Assembly (NCBI GenBank): GCA_964372215.1
Contig: CAYJQC010000024.1
Coordinates: 1-64,000 of the forward strand
Reading direction: 5' to 3'
Source: DAIMFL01 sp964372215
GTDB lineage: Bacteria; Pseudomonadota; Alphaproteobacteria; Dongiales; Dongiaceae
DNA length: 64,000 bases
Notes under the pieces: generated by a model
What the model was told of the DNA's origin: nothing
The model's database searches: none
What the model saw: only the letters and a program-made list of their open reading frames with translations
Part shown: one piece after another, positions 34,457 through 43,479 of the stretch
Position numbering within the stretch: position 1 is the first letter of the stretch
Layout of the letters: the number at the start of each line of letters is the position of its first letter
Translations under genes and position numbers: made by a program

Positions 34457-36567
34457 CAGGCGACCGCTGCCTTTCGGGTGCGCCACCAGGTCCAGACGAT
34501 GAAGGCGAGGCAGGCGGCGAGGCCGATCTCGTCGGTCATCGGCAGCGCCACGATCAGGCAGGCGGCGGCGGCGAAGGCCCAGATGCGCTCCCACGCGGCG
34601 AGCCGCACCCCCAGGAAGCCGATCCCCGCGGCGCCCCACAGACAGATGGCGAGCAGCGCCTTGCCGACGATGTAGGCGACCGCGGGCCAGAAGCCGATGG
34701 CGTCGGCCAGCGGTCCGCCCGGCTGCAGCATCAGCGTCGGGGTGTAGACCGCCATGTACGGCACGACGAATCCGGCGATCGCGACGCGGACCGCCTGCAC
34801 GCCGATCTTCATGCCGCTTTCCTTGGCGATCGGCGCGGCGGCGAAGGCGGCGAGCGCCACCGGCGGCGTCAGGTCCGCCATGATGCCGAAATAGAACACG
34901 AACATATGGCTGACGATGAGCGGCACGCCGAGCGTCAGCAGCGCCGGCCCGGCGATCGACGAGGTGATGATGTAGTTCGGGATGGTCGGGATGCCCATGC
35001 CGAGGATCAGGCAGGTCACCATGGTGAGCACGAGCGACAGGAACAGCGAGTCCTCGCCGATGGTGACGATGAAGCGGGCGAAGGTGGTGGCCGAGCCGGT
35101 CAACGCCAGCACGCCAATGATGACGCCGACGAGGGCGCAGGCGATGCCGACGGGCAGCGCGTTCTTGGCGCCGTCCGCTAGGCTGTCCACCGTGAGGCGC
35201 AAGGTGGCGCGGCCGCCCTTGGCGGTGAGGTTGATCGCCACCAGCGCCGCGACCAGCACCAGGATCGCGTCGATGCCGTATTCGAAGAACAGTCCGGAGA
35301 GCAGGCCGAGCGCCACCCAGAACAGCACGCGCAGCGCGACCGGGCCGACCCGCGCCACCACCGCCACGCCGAGGATGATGAGCACGGTGAGCGCCAGGCC
35401 GAGGGTGCCGGCGAACAGCGGCGTGTAGCCGGAGAACAGGAGATACACCAGCGCCGCCAGCGGCAGGATCAGGTACCAGCGCTTGCGCAGGGCGCCGATG
35501 GCGCTCGGCAGCTCGTCGCGCGGCAGGCCGGCGAGGCCGAGACGCCCGGACTCGAGATGCACCATCCAGAACACCGTCGCGAAATAGAGCAGCGCCGGCA
35601 CGATGGCGGCGCGCACCACCTCGACATAGGGCACGTCGATGGTCTCGGCCATGATGAAGGCGACGGCGCCCATGACCGGCGGCATGATCTGGCCGCCCAT
35701 GGAGGCGGTCGCCTCGACCCCGCCGGCGAAGGCCGGCTTGAAGCCGAAGCTCTTCATCAGGGGAATGGTGAACTGGCCCGTGGTCACCACGTTGGCGACG
35801 CCCGAGCCATTGATCGTGCCCATCAGCCCCGACGACATGACCGCGACCTTGGCCGGCCCGCCCTTGGTATGGCCGACCGTGCCCATGGCGAGGTCGGTGA
35901 ACAGGCGGATCATGCCGGCGTGCTCGAGGAACGAGCCGAACAGGATGAACAGGAAGATGTAGCTCGACGACACGTAGATCGGGGTGCCGTAGATGCCCTC
36001 GGTGCCGAGGAACAGGATCTCGACGATCTGGCTGTAGTCGTAGGGCCGGTGGGCGAACGGCGCCGGCAAGTGCTCGCCGAACAGCGCGTAGAGCAGGAAG
36101 GTGCCGCAGATGACCGGCAAGGCCGGCCCCATCATCATGTAGCCGGCGACGAAGACCAGGGCGACGGCGATGGTGCCGACCACGAGGTCGGTCAGGTTGG
36201 GCGCGCCGGCCCGCACGATCACGATGTCGACGTAGAAGATCCAGTGATAGAGGCCGATCAGGAAGCCGACGATGCCGAGGCCGATCAGCAGCGCGAAGCG
36301 GATCTTGCGCTGCGGCGTGGCGTTGGCCAGGAAGCCGAACAGCAGCAGCATGAGGAAGCCGACATGGACCGCGCGCACCACCTGGCTCGCCAGCGGCGCG
36401 TAGGTGGCGGTCCAGAGCTGGAAGGTGGAGAAGGCGATGGCGATCGCCATCAGCGCCACGGCGACGGGGCCGATGCCCCAGCCGAGATGCAGATGGCCGG
36501 AGTCGTCGGGCTCGGCCGGCGCGGAATCGGCGGCAGCGGACCCGCCCGCCGGGGCCGCAGCGTTCAT
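34456..36567 (-). CDS. TRAP transporter, fused 4TM/12TM permease (TAXI type)
   Basis: 703 residues combining the small and large membrane subunits of a TRAP transporter, which couples solute uptake to a sodium or proton gradient. The N-terminal part has about five helices. The DctM-like part has the motifs SSGLMGTINGSGVANVVTTGQFTIPLMK and GGQIMPPVMGAVAFIMAE, plus MGIPTIPNYIITSS and ADLTPPVALAAFAAAPIAK. This fused arrangement is the one paired with TAXI binding proteins. It lies 105 bases after the TAXI gene and is coupled to the DUF1850 gene. Substrate unknown; dicarboxylates and glutamate are known for relatives. Confidence 0.94.
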   Translation of the reverse strand: MNAAAPAGGSAAADSAPAEPDDSGHLHLGWGIGPVAVALMAIAIAFSTFQLWTATYAPLASQVVRAVHVGFLMLLLFGFLANATPQRKIRFALLIGLGIVGFLIGLYHWIFYVDIVIVRAGAPNLTDLVVGTIAVALVFVAGYMMMGPALPVICGTFLLYALFGEHLPAPFAHRPYDYSQIVEILFLGTEGIYGTPIYVSSSYIFLFILFGSFLEHAGMIRLFTDLAMGTVGHTKGGPAKVAVMSSGLMGTINGSGVANVVTTGQFTIPLMKSFGFKPAFAGGVEATASMGGQIMPPVMGAVAFIMAETIDVPYVEVVRAAIVPALLYFATVFWMVHLESGRLGLAGLPRDELPSAIGALRKRWYLILPLAALVYLLFSGYTPLFAGTLGLALTVLIILGVAVVARVGPVALRVLFWVALGLLSGLFFEYGIDAILVLVAALVAINLTAKGGRATLRLTVDSLADGAKNALPVGIACALVGVIIGVLALTGSATTFARFIVTIGEDSLFLSLVLTMVTCLILGMGIPTIPNYIITSSIAGPALLTLGVPLIVSHMFVFYFGIMADLTPPVALAAFAAAPIAKESGMKIGVQAVRVAIAGFVVPYMAVYTPTLMLQPGGPLADAIGFWPAVAYIVGKALLAICLWGAAGIGFLGVRLAAWERIWAFAAAACLIVALPMTDEIGLAACLAFIVWTWWRTRKAAVA

Positions 36568-36672
36568 CGTCGTCTCACCTGGGGGCGCCTCACCTGCAAG
36601 GAGTCATCCGCGGAACAAGGCTGGTCGGCGCGAGGGACGGGGGTTGTCCCGCCGCCGCGCCGGCCGTGCGGG

Positions 36673-37626
36673 CTACATGACGCCCTTTTCCTTGAAATAC
36701 TTCTCGGCGCCGGGATGAAGCGGGATCGGCAGATTGGTCACCGCCCCCTCGATCGTGATCCGCTTGGCGGCGGCGTGGGCCGCGACCAGGGAATCGAGAT
36801 GGTCGAAGATCGCCTTGGTCATGGCGTAGACGAGATCGTCCGACAGGTCGGCGCGCGTCACCAGGAAGTTCGGCACCGCGGCGGTGGCGACGTCGGCGTC
36901 CTGGCCCTGATAGGTGCCGGCGGGAATGGTCGCGGCGAAGTAGGGCGCGCCCACCTTCGCGACCACGTCCGCCGGCACGTTCACCACCACGATGTCGACC
37001 GACGAGGCCAGGTCGCGGATCGAGGCGACGCCGAGGCCGGCCGACTGCAGGGTGGCATCGAGCTGGCGGTTCTTGATGAGCTCGACCGATTCGGCGAAGG
37101 GCAGGTACTCGACCTTGTCGAGGTCGTCATAGGTCAGCCCGGCGGCGGCCAGCACGGCGCGCGCGTTGAGCTCGGTGCCCGAGCGCGGCGCGCCGACCGA
37201 CAGGCGCTTGCCCCTAAGGTCGGCGAGCGTGGTGATGCCCGAGTCCTTGGAGGCGACGATCTGCACGAAGTTCGGATAGATCGCGGCGACGGCGCGCAGC
37301 TTGTCGAGCTTCGCCTTGAAGCCGGCTTCCTCGTTGCCTTCCCAGGCGAAGGCGACGGAATCGCCGAGCGCGAAGGCCAGCTCGCCCTTGCCGTCCTGCA
37401 GCAGGTTCAGGTTCTCGACCGACGCCTTGGTCGACTGGGTCGACGGGGTGGCGTCGGGAACGTACTCCGCCACCAGCGTCTCGATGGCGACGCCGAGCGG
37501 GTAGTACACGCCCGACTGGCCGCCGGTCAGGATGTTGATGAAGTCGGCCGCGCCGGCGGCGACCGGCGCCGTCAGCAGCACAGCCAGCGCCGCGGCGGCG
37601 GCGAAGGGGCGTCTCTTCGAACCCAT
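36673..37626 (-). CDS. TAXI-family TRAP solute-binding protein
   Basis: 317 residues with a cleavable signal peptide (PFAAAAALAVLLTAPVAAGA). The mature start DFINILTGGQSGVYYPLGVAIETL is characteristic of TAXI proteins, followed by TQSTKASVENLNLLQDGKGELAFALGDSV, SVGAPRSGTELNARAVLAAAGL and the C-terminal LDSLVAAHAAAKRITIEGAV region. It captures a substrate in the periplasm for the downstream fused permease. GGAG lies eight bases before the ATG. A probable -10 box lies about 75 bases upstream. The neighbouring GlxA-type regulator, 112 bases upstream on the same strand, may control it. Confidence 0.93.
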   Translation of the reverse strand: MGSKRRPFAAAAALAVLLTAPVAAGAADFINILTGGQSGVYYPLGVAIETLVAEYVPDATPSTQSTKASVENLNLLQDGKGELAFALGDSVAFAWEGNEEAGFKAKLDKLRAVAAIYPNFVQIVASKDSGITTLADLRGKRLSVGAPRSGTELNARAVLAAAGLTYDDLDKVEYLPFAESVELIKNRQLDATLQSAGLGVASIRDLASSVDIVVVNVPADVVAKVGAPYFAATIPAGTYQGQDADVATAAVPNFLVTRADLSDDLVYAMTKAIFDHLDSLVAAHAAAKRITIEGAVTNLPIPLHPGAEKYFKEKGVM

Positions 37627-37697
37627 GCGCTTTCTCCCTGTCTCGGCAGCGCCCGGCCCGGTCGATGAACCGTCCGGCCGACTGCCCGCGAGGCGCA

Positions 37698-37703
37698 AGT
37701 ATA
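37698..37703 (-). promoter_or_regulatory. Probable -10 box of the TAXI-TRAP operon
   Basis: TATACT on the minus strand, with a poor -35 (GGTTTT) 18 bases further upstream. It lies in the gap between the GlxA-type regulator and the TAXI gene. The weak -35 would fit an activated promoter. Confidence 0.4.
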
Positions 37704-37738
37704 GCCAATACCGGGCCGGGGAAAACCCGCGGCGCAGG

Positions 37739-38755
37739 CTAGCCCAGGCGCTGCACGAACTCGGGATGGAAGCGGTGCAGCCGGTCGGTCGAGTAGTTGC
37801 TGCGAAACTCCCGCGGCGACTGGCCGAAATGGGAACGGAAGGTGCGCGAGAACACCTCGGCGCCGGAGAAGCCGCAGCCGAGCGCGATGTTCTGGATCGG
37901 CACGTCGCTGTAGAAAAGCAGGTTGCGGGCCGCCTGCAGGCGGATCTTCAGGTAGTAGCGCATCGGCGAATCGTTCAGCTTGCGACGGAACAGCCGTTCC
38001 AGCCGCCGCGCCGTCAGGCCGACCGCCTCGGCGATCTCCTCGGGCGGCAGCGGCTGCTCGAGATTGTCCTCCATCAGCCGGATCGCCTGGATCACCACCG
38101 GATCGAGCGACCCCATGGGCGAATCGAGCATCGCACGCTGCGGGTCGGTGCCGTGGCGGATGCGCTCGTGCACCATGCCGTTGGCGACGATCTGCGCCAG
38201 CATGGTGCCGTGATCGATGGCGATCAGATGCAGCATCATGTCGATCGCCGCGGTGCCGCCGGCGCAGGTGATGCGGCTGCGGTCAAACACGAAGATCTGC
38301 TCGACCACGTCGAGCTCCGGATAATGCTCGTGGAACACCGGCATCGCCTCCCAATGCAGGGTCATCCGGTAGCCGTCCATCAGGCCGGCGGCGGCCAGCG
38401 CGAACAGCCCGGTATCGAGCGCCCCCAGCCGCACCCCGTGGCGGTCGAGCCGGCGCAGCCAGTTGAGCAGCCGGCGGTCGACATACTGGGTCGGCTGGTT
38501 GCCGGCGCAGACGATCAGCGTCGAGAAATCGGGCCGGCCCTCGGCCGGCGCGATCGGGCTGTCCGGCGTCACCATCATGCCGTTGCCGGCCCGCACCGGC
38601 GCGCCGTCGACCGAGATCAGCCGCCAGTCGAACAGCCGGCTGCCGCTGTTCTGGTTGGCGATCCGCAGCGCCTCGGTCGCCGGGATCAGCGCGTAGATCG
38701 GAAACTCGGGGATCAGGAAGAAGCCGATCCGAGTCGGCGCCGGCGCGTCGGACAT
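37739..38755 (-). CDS. GlxA-type AraC-family regulator
   Basis: 338 residues with two domains. The N-terminal DJ-1/PfpI-like amidotransferase fold (IGFFLIPEFPIYALIPATEALRIAN; FSTLIVCAGNQPT; RLGALDTGLFALAAAGLMDGYRMTLHWE) has lost the catalytic triad as in other regulators. The C-terminal AraC double helix-turn-helix includes EIAEAVGLTARRLERLFRRKL and NIALGCGFSGAEVFSRTFRSHFGQSPREFR. Known members (GbdR, CdhR, ArgR) activate catabolism of betaine, carnitine or arginine. GGAGG lies six bases before the ATG. It stands between the TAXI-TRAP genes downstream and the divergent DapA/ABC operon, and could control either. Confidence 0.92.
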   Translation of the reverse strand: MSDAPAPTRIGFFLIPEFPIYALIPATEALRIANQNSGSRLFDWRLISVDGAPVRAGNGMMVTPDSPIAPAEGRPDFSTLIVCAGNQPTQYVDRRLLNWLRRLDRHGVRLGALDTGLFALAAAGLMDGYRMTLHWEAMPVFHEHYPELDVVEQIFVFDRSRITCAGGTAAIDMMLHLIAIDHGTMLAQIVANGMVHERIRHGTDPQRAMLDSPMGSLDPVVIQAIRLMEDNLEQPLPPEEIAEAVGLTARRLERLFRRKLNDSPMRYYLKIRLQAARNLLFYSDVPIQNIALGCGFSGAEVFSRTFRSHFGQSPREFRSNYSTDRLHRFHPEFVQRLG

Positions 38756-39078
38756 TTCCCCCTCCATTTCCGGTCGGCGGCGGGACCGGCCGCGCGCGGC
38801 GCCGCTGATTCCACCGCGCATCGTCCCCCATCATCAAAAATCTGTCGGCAAACGTCAAGTCATTGGCGACAAGCTCGCCGATAATTATTTCGCTCAGGGA
38901 GAGCTCTTTTTCGACGATGTCGGGAAAGCCCAAAGAATCGATAAGACGAGGGTGGCGGCACCCTAGAGCAGCACGCTTGGCGATTTGAGAACTATTCAGG
39001 CCACCGAAGTAATGGGCTTCGGGGCAACGGGGGCGCGCGGTCGCAGGCGGCCGACGGGTCCCGAACACGGGATCGCGC
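38756..39078. promoter_or_regulatory. Shared control region between GlxA-type regulator and catabolic operon
   Basis: 323 bases with no gene. Its middle (about 38830-38935) is AT-rich. On the minus strand TTGACG (38858-38853) and GATGAT (38835-38830) with a 17-base spacer could serve the regulator gene. An inverted repeat GGCGA-N5-TCGCC lies at 38865-38879, next to GATAAT on the plus strand. These are candidates for an activator site and the operon promoter but are not strong enough to assign singly. Confidence 0.45.
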
Positions 39079-40135
39079 ATGGACTGGGACGGACTGCGGC
39101 GTCGGCTCGAGGGCTGCTACATCACGGTGCCGACCATGTTCGGGGACCCGGACCTGGCGCTCGACCTGGCGGCGATCCGGCGCCATGTCGGCTGGCTGCG
39201 GAGCCGCGGCATCGCCGCGGGCAACGCGGTGCTGCTGGGCGCCGGCGTCGCCCGCGGCGTATCGGCCCAGAGGGTGGGGGGGGGGGGGCCGGGGCTCGCG
39301 GGGGGGCACGGGGGTGCGGCGGCCGGGGGGCGCCGCGGGCGACTTCTCGGCCATGAGCTTCGAGGAGCGGGCGCAGGTGGCCGAGGCGGTGGTGGCGGCG
39401 GCCGACGGCGCGGTGCCGGTGGCGATGGGGGCGCAGACCACCAGCACGCGCGAGCTGGCGCGCCTGGCGCGGACCGCGCACGAGCTGGGCTGCAGCTTCA
39501 TCCAGGTGTCCTGCCCGTTCTACTTCAGCCACACCGAGGGCGATTTCTACGACTACGTGGTGGCCGCGGCCGAGGCCGCGCCGATCGGCATCATCGTCTA
39601 CAACACCTTCTGGACCTCGTCCGGCATCTCGCTCGCCATGGTCGACCGGCTGGCCGAGATCCCCAACGTGGTCGGGCTGAAATGGGCGACACCCCGGACC
39701 GACGCCATGGAGTTCGAGGATGTGGTCTCGCACTTCGCCGGGCGGCTCACCATCATCGACAACAACCTCCTGTTCGTGATGAGCCACCTGATGGGGGCGC
39801 GCGGCTTCGAGGTGCATCTGTGCAACTACTGGCCGGAATGGGGCCTCAAGCTGCTCGATCGGCTGGCGGCCGGCGACTATGCCGAGGTCCAGCGCATGAT
39901 GGTCGCCGAGGCGATGCCCTTCTACAAGCTGTGGGTCGAGATCGAGAAGACCTACACCTCGGGCGACGGCTATCTCGACAAGCTCTGCATGGAGCTGGTC
40001 GGGCTCGACTCCTCGCGCTGCCGGCCGCCGACCCGCGACGTGCGCGAACTCTACCGCGACAAGGCCAGAGAGATGCTCGTCAAGACCGGCGTGCCGGGCG
40101 TCATCGGCGCCGAGCGAGGCCTGCGCACCGGCTGA
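39079..40135 (+). pseudogene. Dihydrodipicolinate synthase-family gene with frame-breaking G-rich insertion
   Basis: A DapA-type (beta/alpha)8 aldolase or dehydratase of about 320 residues if intact. The first 56 codons (LEGCYITVPTMFGDPDLALDL to GNAVLLGAG) are in one frame and the rest (GDFSAMSFEERAQVAEAVVAA onward) in the next. Between 39247 and 39328 lie about 82 extra bases, extremely G-rich and including a run of 13 G (39276-39288). Removing them restores the frame and the family spacing LLGAG-AAGDF. The Schiff-base Lys is in VVGLKWATP and the Tyr in IIVYNTFW. A sequencing or assembly error is the likeliest cause, so the gene may well be functional. It heads the ABC/ALDH operon. Confidence 0.8.
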
Positions 40136-40227
40136 CAGACGACCACGGCGACGGCGCCGCACGAAGCTTCGGGAGAAACCGGAGTGAGATCTCGGATCCA
40201 GGGAGTCGTTTTCAAGGAGGAGACATC

Positions 40228-41571
40228 ATGAGCAAGCGACAGCGTACCAGCGGAGCCGGAACGGTCAGCCGGCGCAAGTTCCTGAAGGCGGCCAGCGCCA
40301 CCGCGGCCTTCGCCGCCGCCACGCCCACGATCCTGCCGCGCAGCGTGTGGGCGGCCAGCGACATCGAGATCGTGCACTGGAGCTGGCTCGCCGCCTCGGA
40401 CGGCGAAGTCTGGCAGAAGATGATCGACTCCTTCAACGAGGCCCACAAGGGCAAGGGCATGCAGATCCGCATGGAGCTGATCCCCGAGGAGCAGTACGTC
40501 ACCAAGGTGCTCGCGGCGGTCGCCACCGGCCAGGCGCCGGATTTCGGCTGGGGCACCGCCGGCAAGGCCGCGCAGCTCGCCCGCGACGAGGTGCTGGTGC
40601 CGCTCGACGACGTCGCCGCCCAGGTCGGACTCGACGTCGCCGATTTCAGCGCCTACTCGATCAAGGCGTCGCGCTATCCGAAGTACGACAACAAGATGTT
40701 CATGGTCCCGATGGACCTGATGAGCCTGCAGCCGGAGATCAACCTCGACCACGTGGTCGAGGCCGGCCTCGACCCGGCGAGCCCGCCGAAGAACGGCGAC
40801 GACCTGCTGGCCTGGGCCCAGGCCATGACCAAGCGCGACGGCGACACCGTCACCCGCTCGGGCATCATGATGACCGGCTCCGGCGTGCAGCCGACCGTCA
40901 CCTGGGGCATCGTCGCCGAGCAGATGGGCTTCCAGCGGGCGAGCGACGACCTGAAGACCGCCTGCGTCAATCCCGACGCCGGCAAGGCGGCCATGCAATG
41001 GGTGCTCGACCTGTTCGACAAGCACAAGGTCTCGACCCGCGACGTGACCGACCGCTACAAGGCCTTCGGCACCGGCCAGGGCTCGATCTTCTGGACCGGG
41101 CCGTGGACCCTGAACGGCTATGTCAACCAGGGCCTCAACTTCGAGACCGCGATGTTCCCGAACATCGGCGGCAAGCATGTCACCTATTTCGAGATGGGCG
41201 GGCTCGAGCTGTACCAGCAGCAGGATCAGGGCCGCTACGAAGCCACCATGCAGGCGGTGAAGTGGCTGTCCGACAACAGCTTCCTGTGGACCACCGTCGG
41301 CCGCGGCGCGTCGCCCCGGCAGTCGATCCTGGCACGCGACGACTACAAGACCGCCGGCAATCCGTGGAAGGTGCGCGGCGCCTTCATCGACGGCATGGAG
41401 TTCGCCACCGTCGGCGAGATTCCGGTGGTCAACGGCCCGAACTTCACCATCTATTCCGGCGGCAATTTCCTGGCCAAGACGCTCGAAGGCGTGTGGGCCA
41501 AGCAGGTCTCGATCGACGACGCCATGACGATGCTGCAGCAGCAGTGGCAGGCCGATCTCGACGAAGGCTGA
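40228..41571 (+). CDS. Sugar-type ABC substrate-binding protein, Tat-exported
   Basis: 447 residues of the MalE/UgpB-like class I family. The N-terminus has a twin-arginine signal (SRRKFLKAASATAAF, residues 14-28), so it is exported folded. The mature part starts SDIEIVHWSWLAASDGEVWQKMIDSFNEA, with WTGPWTLNGY and a ligand-cleft region rich in Trp and Asp. GGAGG lies about eight bases before the ATG. It follows the DapA-family gene by 92 bases and precedes two permease genes. Its ligand, presumably a carbohydrate or sugar acid, would feed the DapA-family enzyme and dehydrogenase of the same operon. Confidence 0.93.
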   Translation: MSKRQRTSGAGTVSRRKFLKAASATAAFAAATPTILPRSVWAASDIEIVHWSWLAASDGEVWQKMIDSFNEAHKGKGMQIRMELIPEEQYVTKVLAAVATGQAPDFGWGTAGKAAQLARDEVLVPLDDVAAQVGLDVADFSAYSIKASRYPKYDNKMFMVPMDLMSLQPEINLDHVVEAGLDPASPPKNGDDLLAWAQAMTKRDGDTVTRSGIMMTGSGVQPTVTWGIVAEQMGFQRASDDLKTACVNPDAGKAAMQWVLDLFDKHKVSTRDVTDRYKAFGTGQGSIFWTGPWTLNGYVNQGLNFETAMFPNIGGKHVTYFEMGGLELYQQQDQGRYEATMQAVKWLSDNSFLWTTVGRGASPRQSILARDDYKTAGNPWKVRGAFIDGMEFATVGEIPVVNGPNFTIYSGGNFLAKTLEGVWAKQVSIDDAMTMLQQQWQADLDEG

Positions 41572-41674
41572 ACCTCGACCGGACGGCGCGGCGCGTGCTG
41601 CTCCCTGGCATGCGTCGTGCCGTCCGACATTTCCAGGCAGGACGAAAGACGCCGCACCGGCGAGTCATGAACCG

Positions 41675-42595
41675 ATGAGCACGACCGCCATCCCGGGAAA
41701 CGGCACGCCGGCCCGCCACGCCGCGCGGGCCGGCGAGGTCCGCGGCGTCGACCGCGTCGGCTACGTGTTCGTCGCCTTCTTCACCGTGCCGTTCTTCCTG
41801 TTCAACATCCTGCCGGTCCTGTTCGGCGCCTATGTCGCCTTCACCAAGTGGAGCATCATCGGCGCGCCCAAGTGGATCGGCTTCAAGAATTTCAGCGACG
41901 CCTTCGCCGACCACTGGGTCGCGATCGCCTTCAAGAACGTGCTGTTCTACGGCACCATCATCGTGCCGGGAGTCACCATCCTGGGCCTGATGTTCGCCCT
42001 GTTCGTCAACCAGCGCTATCCGCTCTCCGGACTCGCGCGCACCCTGTTCTTCGCCCCCAACGTGGTCTCGGCGACGGTGATCGGCATGGTCTGGGTGTGG
42101 CTGCTCGACACCCAGTTCGGCCTGATCAACCACTATCTCGGCTTCATCGGGCTGGGGCCGTTCCCGTGGCTGACCTCGGCCGACTGGTCGCTGATCGGCG
42201 TCAGCATCGCCTCGATCTGGTGGGATCTGGGCCTCGCCTTCGTGCTGTTCCTGGCGGCGCTGCAGGACATCCCGGCCGAGGTCAAGGAAGCGGCGACGGT
42301 CGACGGCGCCAACCGGCTGCAGCGCTTCTGGTTCGTGACCCTGCCCCATCTGCGCCCGGTCATCAGCATGGTGGTGACGCTGCAGCTCATTTCGACGCTC
42401 AGGATCTTCAGCCAGGTCTATGTGATGACCAATGGCGGGCCGGCCAGCGCATCGTCCTCGCCGATCTTCTACATCTACAGCGTCGCCATCATCCGCTATC
42501 TCTACGGCTACGCCTCGGCGATCGGCATGATGCTGTTCGTGGTGATCCTGGCGGTCACCGTGGTGCAGCGCCTGATCATCCGGGAGCGCGGCTGA
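41675..42595 (+). CDS. Sugar-type ABC permease 1 (UgpA/MalF-like)
   Basis: 306 residues with six membrane helices (from YVFVAFFTVPFFLFNILPVLFGAYVAF onward). The cytoplasmic EAA loop, which docks the ATPase, is EVKEAATVDGANRLQRFWFVTLPHL, with the conserved Gly at the usual place. It forms a heterodimer with the next gene's product, whose ATG shares a base with this stop codon (TGATG). A gap of 103 bases separates it from the binding-protein gene. Confidence 0.94.
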   Translation: MSTTAIPGNGTPARHAARAGEVRGVDRVGYVFVAFFTVPFFLFNILPVLFGAYVAFTKWSIIGAPKWIGFKNFSDAFADHWVAIAFKNVLFYGTIIVPGVTILGLMFALFVNQRYPLSGLARTLFFAPNVVSATVIGMVWVWLLDTQFGLINHYLGFIGLGPFPWLTSADWSLIGVSIASIWWDLGLAFVLFLAALQDIPAEVKEAATVDGANRLQRFWFVTLPHLRPVISMVVTLQLISTLRIFSQVYVMTNGGPASASSSPIFYIYSVAIIRYLYGYASAIGMMLFVVILAVTVVQRLIIRERG

Positions 42596-43479
42596 TGTCA
42601 ATGCCGGCCATGATGCTGGAACGCCTGCGCGGCGCGCTCGAGGCGCGCCGCATGGAACCGATCGACGTGCCGATCTGGCTGATCGGCATGGGCATCGCCG
42701 TGCTGTGGGCGCTGCCGTTCGTCTGGATGGTCTCGACGTCCTTCAAGTTTCCGGAAGACGTGATGACCGCCGACATCGAGTGGCTGCCGCACCGCGTCAC
42801 CCTGGCGAACTACGCCAAGGTGTTCGAGTACCCGGTGCTGCGCTGGGGGCTCAACAGCATCATCCAGGCGACCGCGTCGACCGGGCTCTGCGTGCTGTTC
42901 GGGGCGATGGCGGGCTACGCCCTTGCCCGGCTGCAGTTCCCGGGCCGCGCCGCGCTGTTCGGCATCTTCCTGGCGTCGCTGATGATCCCGACCGAGGTCT
43001 CGGTCATCCCCATGCTGCTCGGGTTCATCAAGATCGGCTGGGCCAGCAGCTACCAGGCGCTGATCCTGCCGACCATCGGCAACGTGTTCAGCGTCTACAT
43101 CTTCCGCCAGTTCTTCCTGAGCTTCCCGCCGGAGCTCGAGGAGGCCGCGAAGATGGACGGCGCCGGGCCATTCCGCCTGTTCTTCCTGATCGCGCTGCCG
43201 CTGGCGCGCGCGCCGATGATCGCCGCCACGGTCATCATCTTCACGCTCAACTGGAACAACTTCCTGTGGCCGCTGCTGGTCACCTTCGACGAGCGCATGA
43301 AGACCCTGCCCGTCGGCATCGCCGCCTTCACGCCGGTGGTCGGGACCCACACCCAGCTCGAGGGCTACAGCGTCGCCATGGCCGGCATCACCGTGCTGTC
43401 GGTGCCGAGCCTGGTGCTGTTCTTCCTGCTGCAGCGCTATTTCATCCACGGCATCTCCCAGGGAAGCGTCAAGCAGTGA
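42595..43479 (+). CDS. Sugar-type ABC permease 2 (UgpE/MalG-like)
   Basis: 294 residues with six membrane helices. The EAA loop is ELEEAAKMDGAGPFRLFFLIALPLARAP (motif EEAAKMDGAG), and helix 1 is followed by the periplasmic VSTSFKFPEDVM typical of MalG-like subunits. It pairs with permease 1. The stop overlaps the GTG start of the aldehyde dehydrogenase gene by four bases (GTGA), so transport and metabolism are translationally linked. Confidence 0.94.
   Translation: MSMPAMMLERLRGALEARRMEPIDVPIWLIGMGIAVLWALPFVWMVSTSFKFPEDVMTADIEWLPHRVTLANYAKVFEYPVLRWGLNSIIQATASTGLCVLFGAMAGYALARLQFPGRAALFGIFLASLMIPTEVSVIPMLLGFIKIGWASSYQALILPTIGNVFSVYIFRQFFLSFPPELEEAAKMDGAGPFRLFFLIALPLARAPMIAATVIIFTLNWNNFLWPLLVTFDERMKTLPVGIAAFTPVVGTHTQLEGYSVAMAGITVLSVPSLVLFFLLQRYFIHGISQGSVKQ

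Noticed and set aside
39276..39288. Run of 13 G considered as a phase-variation tract
   Set aside because: The surrounding 82 bases are also abnormal and must all be removed to restore the protein, so simple slippage of the G run would not toggle a functional gene.
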